A DNA stretch of 64,000 nucleotides from contig UCJA01000001.1 in NCBI GenBank assembly GCA_900472675.1, forward strand, positions 124,001-188,000, given 5' to 3'. Source of the DNA: Hyphomicrobiales bacterium (GTDB lineage: Bacteria > Pseudomonadota > Alphaproteobacteria > Rhizobiales > Rhizobiaceae). A model generated the notes under the pieces. That model was given only the letters and a program-made list of their open reading frames with translations. It did no database searches and was not told the origin of the DNA. Both the position numbers and the translations under genes were made by a program. Shown in pieces: positions 46,910 through 56,729 of the stretch (the stretch's first letter is position 1; each line of letters starts with the position of its first letter).

Positions 46910-47650
46910 CTAGAAGCCGGCGCCGCCGCGTAATTCCCCGTAGAGCGTGCCCAGGATAATGCGCAAATCGAGCCAGATCGAGTAATTGTTGATATAATAG
47001 AGGTCGCAGGCGATGCGGGCCCTTGCCTTCGACGGGCGGTCGGTCGGTCCGCGCAGGCCGCGCATCTGCGCAAGCCCTGTTATGCCGGGGCGCATGGCGT
47101 GCCGGTCGTGGTAGTCGGGCACGAGATCCTCATAGGGCTTGCCCGCCGCCAGCATGCCCATGGCGTGGCAGCGGGGGCCAACCAGCGACATGTCGCCCGA
47201 AAGCACGTTCAGCAGTTGCGGGAGTTCATCGACGTTGATGCGGCGAATGATCCGGCCAAGGCGCGTCACCCGCGGGTCGTTCGGGGTGGTCTGCGCAACG
47301 CCTGAGTGATCGCAGGTCTCCTGGTACATGGAGCGGAACTTGAAGATCCGGATCGCCCGGCCGTTCCTGCCCCAGCGGATCTGCCGGAAGAGGATCGGGC
47401 CCGGACTTTCCACGCGAATGGCGGCTGCGATCGTCAACAGAAACGGGAGAAGGATAATCAGCGCCAGGAGCGCCAGGGTCACGTCCATGATCCGCTTTAC
47501 CGCAAGCTCCCAAGCAGGGATCACGCGCCTCGCGCTCCGCGTGGTGCCGGGTGCTGCGGCCACAGGCGCCGACGATACCTTGCCGGCGGCCTTGCTCGAA
47601 CTCTCGAAAGTCGAGAACTGATTACTGTCGTCCAGCTGCAGCATACTCAA
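46910..47650 (-). CDS. ExoY-like undecaprenyl-phosphate sugar transferase
   Basis: A 246-residue initiating transferase that moves a hexose-1-phosphate to undecaprenyl phosphate at the inner membrane. One re-entrant membrane helix ([20 protein letters not shown]) follows WELAVKRIM; then the family core [54 protein letters not shown] and [19 protein letters not shown]. It lacks the four N-terminal membrane helices of WcaJ/WbaP types and so resembles ExoY. It diverges from the polymer operon at 48404 across a 750-base spacer and probably starts the repeat unit made by it. Confidence 0.88.
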   Translation of the reverse strand: MSMLQLDDSNQFSTFESSSKAAGKVSSAPVAAAPGTTRSARRVIPAWELAVKRIMDVTLALLALIILLPFLLTIAAAIRVESPGPILFRQIRWGRNGRAIRIFKFRSMYQETCDHSGVAQTTPNDPRVTRLGRIIRRINVDELPQLLNVLSGDMSLVGPRCHAMGMLAAGKPYEDLVPDYHDRHAMRPGITGLAQMRGLRGPTDRPSKARARIACDLYYINNYSIWLDLRIILGTLYGELRGGAGF

Positions 47651-48403
47651 CGGAACGTTCCACTATAACAAGAGGAATACTACTTGGCATTGTCCCATAC
47701 TAGGTCAGTATTTTGCCTGTGTCTTCAAAAAAATTAACCTATCTTAGTAATCCTCAGTAAGTCATTCGCCGGGCGATGTTTGTGTCATTCAACTTTCTAT
47801 AAATTCAAGTAAATAGCGGATTTTTAGACGGTTATGGCGTCATTGCATTTAATGAATTTTTCATATTATAAATTACCTATTTATGATCCATATCTGCATG
47901 CATCTCTCCACAATTAGAAATTGACGAATAGTAAATTTTTACTGAAAATAGACTTGGAGAACGCGCTTCTTTGCGGTAGCTTTGATGTCACAGGCGGTCC
48001 GAAAAAAGCCTTTGGGTACCCATACTTATCTGTTTTGCTGTTTCCGGGCGCCAGCCGTTTAAGGGCTCGGGAAATCTATCTTCGCGCAGTTCGGCCTAAG
48101 GCAGTGGAGGGGGAGTCCGCTGCCAACGGCTAGTTGCGGCTGGTCACCGGTTGGCATTGCTGAAGACGGGGCTGGCGCCTGTCGTGGGGCGTCGGATGGA
48201 CGGTCTACGCCGGAGCGCGAGGCTGCGCGAAGACTTTTGACTGTGCCGGAATGGCATTTCGCACCGCGACGGTATGACTGCGTCGGAATGCCGAATGAGC
48301 TCACATCGCTGCATACCCTGACATCGCTGCATACCCTGACGTCCGATTATTGTGATGCGCCTGCCTCTGCTTTTGGTTCTTTAGTATTTTCGAGGGGGAC
48401 GTG
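47651..48403. promoter_or_regulatory. AT-rich divergent regulatory region of the polysaccharide locus
   Basis: About 750 bases between the sugar transferase and gmd without a convincing gene; a frame at 47921-48133 has only a TTG start and poor coding character. The left 350 bases are unusually AT-rich (TATTATAAATTA-type stretches near 47870), suited to promoters and nucleoid proteins. The right part has an imperfect direct repeat, GACTGTGCCGGAATGG at 48239-48254 and GACTGCGTCGGAATGC at 48276-48291 (four mismatches), and a perfect 18-bp tandem repeat at 48303-48338. Confidence 0.5.
48303..48338 (+). repeat. Perfect 18-bp tandem duplication before gmd
   Basis: ACATCGCTGCATACCCTG occurs twice in immediate succession (48303-48320 and 48321-48338), about 65 bases before the gmd start. 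The exact identity implies a recent slippage event or a selected double binding site in the leader. Confidence 0.85.
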
Positions 48404-49507
48404 ATGAATGGCAAGCCAAGGAGCAATGGCAAGGTTGCCCTGGTCACAGGCGTGACCGGACAGGACGGCGCCTATCTCTGCGAGCTTCTGCTCGACAAGG
48501 GATACACCGTCCACGGACTGAAGCGGCGGTCCTCCGGTTTCAACACGAACCGGATCGAGCATCTCTACGAAGATCCGCAGGTGGAGGATCCGCGCTTCAT
48601 CCTCCACTACGGGGACATGACCGACAGCACCAATCTGATCCGGGTCGTGCAGGAAAGCCAGCCCGACGAGATCTACAATCTGGCCGCACAGAGCCATGTG
48701 CAGGTGTCCTTCGAGACTCCGGAATACACGGCCAATGCGGACGGTACGGGCACGCTGCGGTTGCTGGAAGCGATCCGCCTGCTGGGGCTGACCCGCAAGA
48801 CGCGCTTCTACCAAGCGTCCACCTCGGAACTGTTCGGCAAGGTCCAGGAGGTGCCGCAGAGCGAGACGACGCCCTTCTATCCACGCTCGCCCTATGCGGC
48901 GGCCAAGCTCTACGCCTACTGGATCGTGGTGAACTACCGCGAGGCCTACGGGATGCATGCCTCGAACGGCATCCTGTTCAATCACGAGAGCCCGATCCGC
49001 GGGGAGACCTTCGTGACGCGCAAGATCACCCGGGCGGCCGCGGCCATTCACCTTGGCCTGCAGGAGCAGCTGTTTCTCGGCAATCTGGAATCCCGCCGCG
49101 ACTGGGGCCATGCCCGTGAATACGTTCGGGGGATGTGGATGATGCTGCAGCAGGACGAGGCGGACGATTACGTGCTGGCGACGGGGGAGGCCTATTCGGT
49201 GCGGTCCTTCGTGGAGAAGTCCTTTGCCAAAGTGGGCATGCCGCTGGTGTGGCGCGGCGAGGGGGTCGAGGAAAAGGGCTATGACGCGGGCTCGGGGCTC
49301 TGCGTGGTGGCGATCGATCCACGCTATTTCCGCCCGACGGAGGTCGACCTGCTTGTCGGCAATCCGGCCAAGGCACATGCCAAGCTCGGCTGGAGGCACG
49401 AGACCCATATCGACCAGCTGGTGACGGAAATGGTCCGCGAGGACCTGAAGATCATGGCGCGCAATGTGCCGCGTCCGAACATCCGCAAGAGTTTCGCCCA
49501 TGCCTGA
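48404..49507 (+). CDS. gmd: GDP-mannose 4,6-dehydratase
   Basis: A 367-residue short-chain dehydrogenase that converts GDP-D-mannose to GDP-4-keto-6-deoxymannose. NADP-binding [30 protein letters not shown], and the catalytic TSELFG plus [10 protein letters not shown] (Tyr and Lys) are all present; [17 protein letters not shown] is the Gmd signature. The ATG at 48404 has GGGGG at good spacing, better than the GTG at 48401. It is the first gene of the operon and overlaps fcl by 8 bases. With fcl it supplies GDP-L-fucose. Confidence 0.93.
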   Translation: MNGKPRSNGKVALVTGVTGQDGAYLCELLLDKGYTVHGLKRRSSGFNTNRIEHLYEDPQVEDPRFILHYGDMTDSTNLIRVVQESQPDEIYNLAAQSHVQVSFETPEYTANADGTGTLRLLEAIRLLGLTRKTRFYQASTSELFGKVQEVPQSETTPFYPRSPYAAAKLYAYWIVVNYREAYGMHASNGILFNHESPIRGETFVTRKITRAAAAIHLGLQEQLFLGNLESRRDWGHAREYVRGMWMMLQQDEADDYVLATGEAYSVRSFVEKSFAKVGMPLVWRGEGVEEKGYDAGSGLCVVAIDPRYFRPTEVDLLVGNPAKAHAKLGWRHETHIDQLVTEMVREDLKIMARNVPRPNIRKSFAHA

Positions 49508-50471
49508 GGTGATCTATCCGCTTTCCGGCAGACGGGTCTATGTGGCCGGCCACGGCGGCATGGTGGGATCGGCGATCGTGCGGCGGCTGGGCGCCGAGGG
49601 CTGCACGGTGCTGACGGCATCGCGAACGCAGCTGGACCTTACCCGGCAGCAGCCGGTGGAGGCGTTTATGGCGGCGAACCGTCCGGACACGGTTTTCGTC
49701 GCGGCGGCCCGGGTGGGCGGCATTCTTGCCAACGACAGCTATCCGGCAGATTTTCTCTACGACAATCTGATGATCGAGGCGAACCTCATCCATGCGGCCT
49801 ACCGGACCGGGGTGGAGAAGCTCATCTTCCTCGGCTCCTCCTGCATCTATCCAAGGCTTGCAGAGCAGCCGATCGTCGAGGAGGCGTTGATGACCGGCCC
49901 GCTGGAACCCACCAACGCCTGGTATGCGGTGGCCAAGATCGCCGGCATCAGGCTGTGCCAGGCCTATCGCCGCCAGCACGGACGCGATTTCATCTGCGCC
50001 ATGCCCACCAATCTCTATGGGCCTGGCGACAATTACGACCTCAGGTCGAGCCATGTGATGCCGGCGCTGATCCGCAAGGCGCATGAGGCCAAGGTGAACC
50101 GGCAGCCGGAGATCACGCTGTGGGGCACGGGCACGCCGCGGCGCGAATTCCTGCATGTGGATGATTGCGCCGATGCCTGTGTCCACCTGACCAAGACCTA
50201 TTCCGGCGAAAGCCCCGTCAATGTGGGTTCGGGCGAGGACCTCAGCATCCTTGCGCTGGCAGAGATGGTGTGCCGGGTGGTCGGCTACCACGGCCGGATC
50301 GTCAACGACCTGTCGAAGCCGGATGGCACGCCGCGCAAGCTGATGAGTGCGGCACGGCTGAGAGGGCTCGGCTGGGCGCCCCGCATTGGCCTCGAAGAGG
50401 GCGTTGCGCAGGCCTACCGGGCGTTTTGCGACAGTGCCGCCCTGACACTCCGGCAGGGGGATGCGGCCTGA
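49500..50471 (+). CDS. fcl: GDP-L-fucose synthase
   Basis: A 323-residue epimerase-reductase that finishes GDP-L-fucose. [18 protein letters not shown] binds [26 protein letters not shown] and [11 protein letters not shown] (Tyr/Lys of the active site) follow, then [12 protein letters not shown] and [15 protein letters not shown]. The start at 49500 overlaps the gmd stop. The product GDP-L-fucose is the donor for one of the transferases downstream. Confidence 0.93.
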   Translation: MPEVIYPLSGRRVYVAGHGGMVGSAIVRRLGAEGCTVLTASRTQLDLTRQQPVEAFMAANRPDTVFVAAARVGGILANDSYPADFLYDNLMIEANLIHAAYRTGVEKLIFLGSSCIYPRLAEQPIVEEALMTGPLEPTNAWYAVAKIAGIRLCQAYRRQHGRDFICAMPTNLYGPGDNYDLRSSHVMPALIRKAHEAKVNRQPEITLWGTGTPRREFLHVDDCADACVHLTKTYSGESPVNVGSGEDLSILALAEMVCRVVGYHGRIVNDLSKPDGTPRKLMSAARLRGLGWAPRIGLEEGVAQAYRAFCDSAALTLRQGDAA

Positions 50472-51778
50472 TGGCGGCGGTGTTGCCGGCCCTGGGTCTG
50501 GGGGCGCGTGAGGCCGCGGACACGGTGGCCGCACCGGTCGTCCCGGCGCGGGCGCGGGTCATTGTCTACGGTATGAACTTCTCTCCGGAGATCGCCGGTG
50601 CCGGCAGGTATACGGGCGAGATCGCGCAGCAGCTTGCCGAGGATGGCGCGGATGTGACCGTGGTCACTACACCGCCGCACTATCCGGGCTGGCGGGTGCA
50701 GCCGGGCTATGGCAACCGCTATTCCTCCGCCCGGCACGAGGGCATGCGGGTGATGCGCGTGCCGCTCATCCTGCACCGGGAGATGAAGGGCCTGTGGCGG
50801 CTGATCGCGCCCCTGTCGTTTGCGGTCACGTCGGCGCCGGTGATCGTCTGGCAGATCCTGCGACGGCGGCCGGGGATCGTGTTCTGTGTCGAGCCCACGC
50901 TGTTTGCGGCGCCGGTTGCCCAGCTCGCGGCAAAGCTGGTCGGGGCAGAGATGGTTCTCCACGTCCAGGACCTGGAGGTGGATGCGGCCTTCGCGGTGGG
51001 CCATCTGCGCTCCCGGGCCTGGCTGCAGGCGCTTGGTCTCGCATTCGAGCGGCTTGTGCTGCGCGGCTTCGGCCGGGTCATCACCATCTCGGACCGGATG
51101 GCAGACAAGCTGCGCGACAAGGGGCTTGCGGCGAAACGGGTCTCGGTGGTGCGCAACTGGGTGGACCTGGCGCATATCTTCCCGCTGCGCGAGGCAAGCT
51201 CCTACCGGGCGGAACTCGGCTTCCGCGACGGGGATTTCGTGGTGCTCTATTCCGGCAATATCGGCGCCAAGCAGGGGCTGGGCGTGCTGCTAGAGGCTGC
51301 AGAGCAACTGGCACCGGCGGGCCACATTCAGGTGGTCGTAGCGGGCGAGGGGCCGGCCAAGGCCGAGCTGCAGGCCCGCTTCGGGCACCTGCCGAACCTG
51401 CGTTTCCTGCCGTTCCAGCCCTATGCCCGCCTCAACGCCTTCCTGAACATGCCCGACCTGCACGTGCTGCCGCAGGAAAGGAGCACTGCCGACCTGGTGC
51501 TGCCCTCCAAGCTTGGCGGCATGCTGGCCAGCGGCAAGCCCATCCTGGTAACCGCAGAGCCGGAGACCGAGCTTGCCCGTATGCTGGGCGATGCGGTGGC
51601 CTATGCGAGACCCGGCTGCGCCCGGAGCCTTGCGGAGGCGATACGGTCGCTCTCCGAAAGGCCCGCAGCACCTCGCGAGCCGCGGATCGCGATTGCCCGC
51701 ACGCTTGCCAAGGAGACCGCGCTGCGCGGGATCAGCCTTGCGCTGTTTGCCGCCGCTTCCAGGGAGCGGGTGCGATGA
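50471..51778 (+). CDS. WcaI-like glycosyltransferase (GT4)
   Basis: A 435-residue transferase of the WcaI type. VIVYGMNFSPEIAGAGRYTG, EIAQQLAEDGADVTVVTTPP, HYPGWRVQPGYGNRYSS start the acceptor domain in the family manner; LYSGNIGAKQGLGVLLEAA, VVAGEGPAKAELQ and LVLPSKLGGMLASGKPILV form the donor site. In colanic acid synthesis WcaI is a proposed fucosyltransferase, which suits the gmd-fcl neighbours. The N-terminal 30 residues are extra. It shares one base with fcl. Confidence 0.82.
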   Translation: MAAVLPALGLGAREAADTVAAPVVPARARVIVYGMNFSPEIAGAGRYTGEIAQQLAEDGADVTVVTTPPHYPGWRVQPGYGNRYSSARHEGMRVMRVPLILHREMKGLWRLIAPLSFAVTSAPVIVWQILRRRPGIVFCVEPTLFAAPVAQLAAKLVGAEMVLHVQDLEVDAAFAVGHLRSRAWLQALGLAFERLVLRGFGRVITISDRMADKLRDKGLAAKRVSVVRNWVDLAHIFPLREASSYRAELGFRDGDFVVLYSGNIGAKQGLGVLLEAAEQLAPAGHIQVVVAGEGPAKAELQARFGHLPNLRFLPFQPYARLNAFLNMPDLHVLPQERSTADLVLPSKLGGMLASGKPILVTAEPETELARMLGDAVAYARPGCARSLAEAIRSLSERPAAPREPRIAIARTLAKETALRGISLALFAAASRERVR

Positions 51779-51857
51779 TGCGGATGCGGTTGCCTGCTGT
51801 TCCCGGTCCCGCTCGTCATGGCGTTTTGTCGCGCCTCCGGATGCACCGGAGTTTTCG

Positions 51858-53258
51858 ATGGGACTAAGAGCATGCCTACGGACGGTCAGCCTTACCCCCC
51901 ATGACATTTCCACCTCTCAGGGCAGGGCTCTGGAGCGGCGGCGGAAGATCGTTCTGACCAGTGTGGTTTCCGTCGGTGCACGCGTCGTTTCCGTCGGAGC
52001 AGGGCTCATTTCTGTCCCCTTGACGTTCAGATACCTGAGCCTTGAAAATTTCGGTATGTGGGTGGTCATTTCCTCCCTCATGGGTGTCCTGCAGTTTGCA
52101 GATCTCGGCCTTGGCAACGGCGTGAAATCTTCGATTGCCAAGGCCAGCGCAGTCGATGATGCGGCAGAGGTCCGGACGATCGTTTCCAACGGCTACGGCC
52201 TGCTGACAGGCGTTTCCATTCTCCTGATCGCAGTTTTCCTGCTGGCCTATCCCCTGGTCGGATGGGCCGCCCTGTTGAATGTCAGCAGCCCCGACGCCGC
52301 AGCCGAGGCGGGGTCGGCGGTTCGCGCCTTCGTCCTGTGTCTACTGGCCGGACTACCGCTCGCGGCGGTCGCAAACATCCAGATCGGCCTGCAGCAAGGC
52401 TATCAGGCCGCCCTCTGGAAAGGTGCCGAAAGCCTTTGCTCGCTGGCCGCTATCGCCGTGGCCATCCTGTTCCACGCAAGCATTACCGAGCTTGTCATCT
52501 GCTACTTCGGCGCGCCGCTGGTGCCCTGCGCGCTAAATACGGTGATCTTTTTCTACAGGAACAAAGCCATCATGCCGAAGGCTTCGGATCTCGCGCCGTC
52601 GGTGGCTGCAGGTCTTCTGTCGACAGGTCTGCTGTTCCTGATCCTGCAGGTCGCCGTCGCGGTGACCTTCTCCCTCGATGCGCTTCTGATTTCGCATGCG
52701 CTTGGCCCGACCGCCGTTGCCCAGTACGCGATACCCGACAAGATGCTCAGCGTGATCCCTGCCGTTGTGTCGATCGCGCTTTCCCCTCTTTGGCCGGCCT
52801 ACAGTGAAGCCATTGCGCGGAACGACACGGACTGGGTCAGGAGCGCATTCAACGCTTCCCTGTTTTTTGCTGCCCTGGTCAGTGTGGGTCTGGGCGCAGT
52901 CCTCTTGGTGCTTCATCCCGCGATCCTTTCGATCTGGGTGCCGAGCTATTCCGGCGCCTCGTACCTGCTCATCATGCTCATTGCGGCCTGGCGGTGCGTC
53001 GAAGCGATCGGCTATGCGCTCTCGATGTATTTGAACGGGGTTCAGGTCTTTACCCTGCAGGCCTCCGTCGCGGTGATCACCTCAGTGGTTGCCGTCGGCC
53101 TGAAATACGTGTTGCTGACGCGGATCGGCCTTCCGGGTTTGCCCATCGGAATGATCGGCTCTTATGCCGGTCTCACGCTCTTGCCCTGCGGCATCTGGGT
53201 GCTGTTGCGCCTGAGCGGCAGGAACGCGCTTTCCCCGGGTCTGAGGGCCGTGCCTTGA
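51858..53258 (+). CDS. Wzx-like polysaccharide flippase
   Basis: A 466-residue membrane protein with about 12 hydrophobic helices, the MOP/Wzx layout. The first helix pair VGAGLISVPLTFRYLSLENF and GMWVVISSLMGVLQFADLGL with GNGVKSSIAKA matches polysaccharide exporters of the RfbX kind. It would flip the lipid-linked repeat unit to the periplasm. The ATG at 51858 is preferred; the frame is open much further upstream over the transferase gene. The 80 bases before it show nothing special. Confidence 0.85.
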   Translation: MGLRACLRTVSLTPHDISTSQGRALERRRKIVLTSVVSVGARVVSVGAGLISVPLTFRYLSLENFGMWVVISSLMGVLQFADLGLGNGVKSSIAKASAVDDAAEVRTIVSNGYGLLTGVSILLIAVFLLAYPLVGWAALLNVSSPDAAAEAGSAVRAFVLCLLAGLPLAAVANIQIGLQQGYQAALWKGAESLCSLAAIAVAILFHASITELVICYFGAPLVPCALNTVIFFYRNKAIMPKASDLAPSVAAGLLSTGLLFLILQVAVAVTFSLDALLISHALGPTAVAQYAIPDKMLSVIPAVVSIALSPLWPAYSEAIARNDTDWVRSAFNASLFFAALVSVGLGAVLLVLHPAILSIWVPSYSGASYLLIMLIAAWRCVEAIGYALSMYLNGVQVFTLQASVAVITSVVAVGLKYVLLTRIGLPGLPIGMIGSYAGLTLLPCGIWVLLRLSGRNALSPGLRAVP

Positions 53259-54493
53259 AGGTCCTTGCCGTCAATTTTCACGATGAGCATGGTGGCGCTG
53301 CGAGGGCGGCGCTCCGGTTGTCCACGGGCATCCGAGCTGCGGGTATTCACCTCGACATGCTGGTCAGGTCCAAGGTTTCCGACCGGTTCTGGCAGTTTCG
53401 GGTCCCTGGAAAAATTGCGAAATTCACCTCGGTGTTTGGCGCGATGATCGATCGGTTTCCGAACCTCGCCTATGGTGGCTTGCCGGACGCCAGTTGGAGC
53501 AACAACTGGCTTCCCACCAGCGGGGTCCGGAAGTCGCTCCGTCGCGGCTATGATCTGGCGCACCTTCATTGGATCGGGAGTGGTCTGGCGTCATCGGCCG
53601 AGCTGAAGCGGCTCGACAAGCCGATCGTGTGGACTTTGCACGATACCATGGCCCTTGCGGGTGGCTGTCACTACGTCGGAGACTGCGAAAACTTCACGAT
53701 CGGCTGCGGCTGCTGTCCACAGCTTGGAAGCAGGCGGACGTCGGACCTCAGTCGTATCAATGCCTCTGCCAGGACGCGGGCTGTCCGTCGGACCCGCATG
53801 CATGTGGTCTCTCCGTCACGCTGGCTTGCGGATCTCGCCCGCCGCAGCTCGGTTTTCCAAAACGCAGCCATATCGGTCATTCCGAACGGCATCGACCTTG
53901 CCACCTACCGCCCTGTCGACCGGTCGATCGCGCGCGACATTCTCGGTCTTCCGCAAGACAGGAAGCTGGTGGGTTTTGGCGCAATGGGGGCGCTGACCGA
54001 CAAGCGGAAGGGCGGCGATCTTCTGTTTGCCGGGCTGTCGAAGCTACCGGTCCCTCCAAGTCTGCCTCTTGGCCAGGTGATCTTCGGAGCGAATGCGCCG
54101 GAGACGGCATCAGAACAGACGGGGCCCACCTTCCATTTGGGCCAGATCAAAGACGATGCAACCCTGAGGCTGGTTTACTCGGCGTTGGATGTGGTCGTCG
54201 TTCCGTCCCGCGAGGAAAATCTTTCCAATGTCATCATGGAGGCGATGGCCTGCGGAACGCCCGTCTGTGCCTTCGACATCGGTGGCAACGGAGAGATGAT
54301 CGAGCATCGCGTGACGGGATATCTCGCCCGCCCGGAGGATGTGAGCGACCTCGCTTGCGGCATTCTCTTTGCCCTCGAAACTCCCGGTCTCGGCGCTGCG
54401 GCGCGCCGGACGTGCGAGCAGAGCTTCGACCTCGCCGAGGTCGCGAGACGATACATCGATCTTTATGAAACCCTGATCGGAACGGATCACTAG
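53255..54493 (+). CDS. Glycosyltransferase GT4 with cysteine cluster (TTG start)
   Basis: A 412-residue GT-B transferase. VLAVNFHDEHGGAARAALRL starts the acceptor domain; LAHLHWIGSGLASSAELKRL and IVWTLHDTMALAGGCHYVGD lead to a run of Cys (CENFTIGCGCCPQLG) that may hold a metal, known in a subset of GT4 enzymes. REENLSNVIMEAMACGTPV is the donor motif. The TTG start overlaps the Wzx stop (TTGA), so translation is coupled. Acceptor and donor sugars cannot be told. Confidence 0.83.
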   Translation: MKVLAVNFHDEHGGAARAALRLSTGIRAAGIHLDMLVRSKVSDRFWQFRVPGKIAKFTSVFGAMIDRFPNLAYGGLPDASWSNNWLPTSGVRKSLRRGYDLAHLHWIGSGLASSAELKRLDKPIVWTLHDTMALAGGCHYVGDCENFTIGCGCCPQLGSRRTSDLSRINASARTRAVRRTRMHVVSPSRWLADLARRSSVFQNAAISVIPNGIDLATYRPVDRSIARDILGLPQDRKLVGFGAMGALTDKRKGGDLLFAGLSKLPVPPSLPLGQVIFGANAPETASEQTGPTFHLGQIKDDATLRLVYSALDVVVVPSREENLSNVIMEAMACGTPVCAFDIGGNGEMIEHRVTGYLARPEDVSDLACGILFALETPGLGAAARRTCEQSFDLAEVARRYIDLYETLIGTDH

Positions 54494-54494
54494 C

Positions 54495-55313
54495 ATGATC
54501 GCCATTCTCCTTACATGCTTCAATCGGCGCGAGACGACGCTCGCCTGCCTGGCCTCGATCGAGGCAGCTGTGGGAGGCAGCGCGCCCTACAGAATCGTCA
54601 TCGTCGACGACGGTTCGTCCGACGGCACGGCGGAGGCGATCAGAGAGGCTTTTCCGGAGGCCAAGCTGGTGATCGGGACTGGCCATCTCTACTGGAACGG
54701 CGGCATGCGCCGCGCCTGGCAGGTGTCGCTCAGCCTCGGGGCCGATTTCTACGTCTGGCTGAACGACGACACCATCCTGCGGCCCGATGCGATCCGGGAT
54801 CTCCTCAACCTCTACCACGGCCAAAATTTCGCAAAGACGATCGTGACCGGCCGCACGGTGGATCCGGTCACCAAACGCGTCACCTATGGCGGCTACCGGA
54901 AGGCGCGCGGCCTGTCGCAACTGCGCTTCCGGCGGCTCGAGTGGAACGAAATCCACTGCGATTCGATGAACGGCAATTGCGTGCTGATCCCCAAGAGCGC
55001 CGTGGCCGATATCGGCCTCAACTCGCGCATGTACCGCCATGCCTTCGGCGACAATGACTACGGGCTGCGGGCGACGCGGCTGGGCTACCATATCGTCGAG
55101 CTGAAGAAGCCGGTGGCGGAGCAGGCGGCGAACCTCGACGACATCCGCACGACGTCCACGCTCAGCTTTGCCAACTGGCGCAGGATATTGCTGCATCCCA
55201 AGGGCGTGCCCATCGCCGAGTGGTGGTGGTTCTGCCGCCAGCACGGCGGCGCCTTGTGGCCGGTCAACTTCTTCTGGCGATACCTCAAGATGCTGCGCTT
55301 GCGGGCAGGATAG
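54495..55313 (+). CDS. Glycosyltransferase GT2
   Basis: A 272-residue GT-A transferase. IAILLTCFNRRETTLACLAS, IVIVDDGSSDGTAEAI, GHLYWNGGMRRAWQVSL and WLNDDTILRPDAI (the DxD) are clear; HAFGDNDYGLRATRLGYHI gives the later catalytic acid region. It resembles rhamnosyl/galactosyl GT2 enzymes of the WcaE or GlfT-like kind but the sugar is unknown. One base separates it from the GT4 gene. The opposite-strand frame is a shadow. Confidence 0.85.
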   Translation: MIAILLTCFNRRETTLACLASIEAAVGGSAPYRIVIVDDGSSDGTAEAIREAFPEAKLVIGTGHLYWNGGMRRAWQVSLSLGADFYVWLNDDTILRPDAIRDLLNLYHGQNFAKTIVTGRTVDPVTKRVTYGGYRKARGLSQLRFRRLEWNEIHCDSMNGNCVLIPKSAVADIGLNSRMYRHAFGDNDYGLRATRLGYHIVELKKPVAEQAANLDDIRTTSTLSFANWRRILLHPKGVPIAEWWWFCRQHGGALWPVNFFWRYLKMLRLRAG

Positions 55314-55390
55314 GCAGTCGGCGCCATGGAGGGGGAGCAAGCGGCAAGGACGGTAGTTGCGGCCCTCACACGGCCGTCGGGAGGGCGACG

Positions 55391-56686
55391 ATGTTTATTC
55401 CGCTGATGCTGCTCGGGATTTTTCCGTTCCTGCAGTTGGGCGTTTCCTATTACGCTTCGTTCGGCATGCTCGGGGCGATGATCCTGCTGTGGTACCAGCG
55501 CCGGCAGTTGCACGGTTTGCTCCGGCACCTGCTTATTGCCCGGCTTGCGGTCTTTGCCCTGATGGTGATCGTCACCTGGGGTTATCCGGGATCGGGCGCC
55601 GACGTGCTGCGCGCCGCCCGGGAAGGCGTCTTCTATTTCCTGCTCACCGGATGCGCCGGCTGGCGTCTGCAAACCCAGGCCACACGGGGTGTAGCCCAGG
55701 CCACGCGGGGCGTGGCCCAGGCTGCGACCGCTGCGGGGTTGCTCTGCGCCGGACTGCTGGTCCTGGTGCTGGCGCAAACGCTGTTCTTGAGCCGGGGCAT
55801 CTATTTCGGCATTCCAAAGGCCTGGTTCAGCCAGAATGCGGCGACGATCGCCGGGGAGCTCGACCTCTACTATTCGGACGTCCGGCCAAACGGCCCCTAT
55901 GGTGAGCCGTCCTATCTGGGCGGCGTGTGTCTCTGTGTCCTCTTTGCGTTCGGGCCGCTGCTGATCAGGAGCCGTGTCGTCCGAGGCGGTGCGGTCCTGG
56001 CGATGCTGGCTGTCATCCTGTCGCGGTCGTTCTCAGGGATCGTCTTCTGCCTGCTGATGATGTCTGCGAGCCTGTGGCGGCTGGTTCAGAGCCTGCCGAC
56101 ACGGCTGGCGCTGGGCGCGGCCATCCTGTCCGTCTGCACAATAGTGGCGACCACCGACAACACGATCACCGCCCGGCTCGACCGGCTGAATGCGGGCGAG
56201 GACAGATCCTCCATGGCGCGCATCGTACAGCCGCTGGTCATTCTTCCGGACATCTTGATCCGCAAGCCTACCGGCATCCCGATGAGCGATTTTATAGCGC
56301 TGGGCTATCTCCCTGTCGTCGGCGTCTATGCGGAAGAGCTTTCGCACAACGCCCTGATCAACCTTATCCTGAACTATGGCTGGGTCGGCCTGCTCGCCAT
56401 CGGGGTATGGCTGGGCACGCTTCCCGATGCCAACAGCCGGCTGTTTGCCTGTCTGCTCGCCATGCAGAACGGCGCTCTGCTGACGCCCGATAAATTCGTG
56501 CTAATGGCGCTCTCGCTGATGATCTATAATAGCTGCCGGGCACAGGCGAAGCTGCCGATAGCGGCACATGCCGTGCCCCGACATAATGCGGCAGGGAGAG
56601 CGGCGACGCGCCCGCGGACGGCCAGGTGGCAGCACCCGCAGGACGGCAGCTATCGCCCGATCCGGGAGGTGGAGCCATGGCCTTGA
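55391..56686 (+). CDS. Wzy-like polysaccharide polymerase
   Basis: A 431-residue membrane protein with about ten hydrophobic helices. A large periplasmic loop (residues about 140-190, with LDLYYSDVRPNGPYGEPSYL and GGVCLCVLF) and SHNALINLILNYGWVGLLAI are typical of the O-antigen polymerase/ligase family. It would join repeat units on the periplasmic side. The ATG at 55391 is chosen; the frame is open upstream. A 21-bp tandem repeat lies inside, at 55676-55717, giving two copies of QATRGVA in a cytoplasmic or loop segment. The C-terminal 60 residues are polar and basic. Confidence 0.75.
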   Translation: MFIPLMLLGIFPFLQLGVSYYASFGMLGAMILLWYQRRQLHGLLRHLLIARLAVFALMVIVTWGYPGSGADVLRAAREGVFYFLLTGCAGWRLQTQATRGVAQATRGVAQAATAAGLLCAGLLVLVLAQTLFLSRGIYFGIPKAWFSQNAATIAGELDLYYSDVRPNGPYGEPSYLGGVCLCVLFAFGPLLIRSRVVRGGAVLAMLAVILSRSFSGIVFCLLMMSASLWRLVQSLPTRLALGAAILSVCTIVATTDNTITARLDRLNAGEDRSSMARIVQPLVILPDILIRKPTGIPMSDFIALGYLPVVGVYAEELSHNALINLILNYGWVGLLAIGVWLGTLPDANSRLFACLLAMQNGALLTPDKFVLMALSLMIYNSCRAQAKLPIAAHAVPRHNAAGRAATRPRTARWQHPQDGSYRPIREVEPWP

Positions 56687-56729
56687 ATGCCTTTCTGCCG
56701 GGCGTTGCCCGTAAAAGAGGATCGCCGGC

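Noticed and set aside
47921..48133. TTG-initiated 70-residue frame before gmd
   Set aside because: Weak start, no ribosome site and mixed composition in an AT-rich control region.
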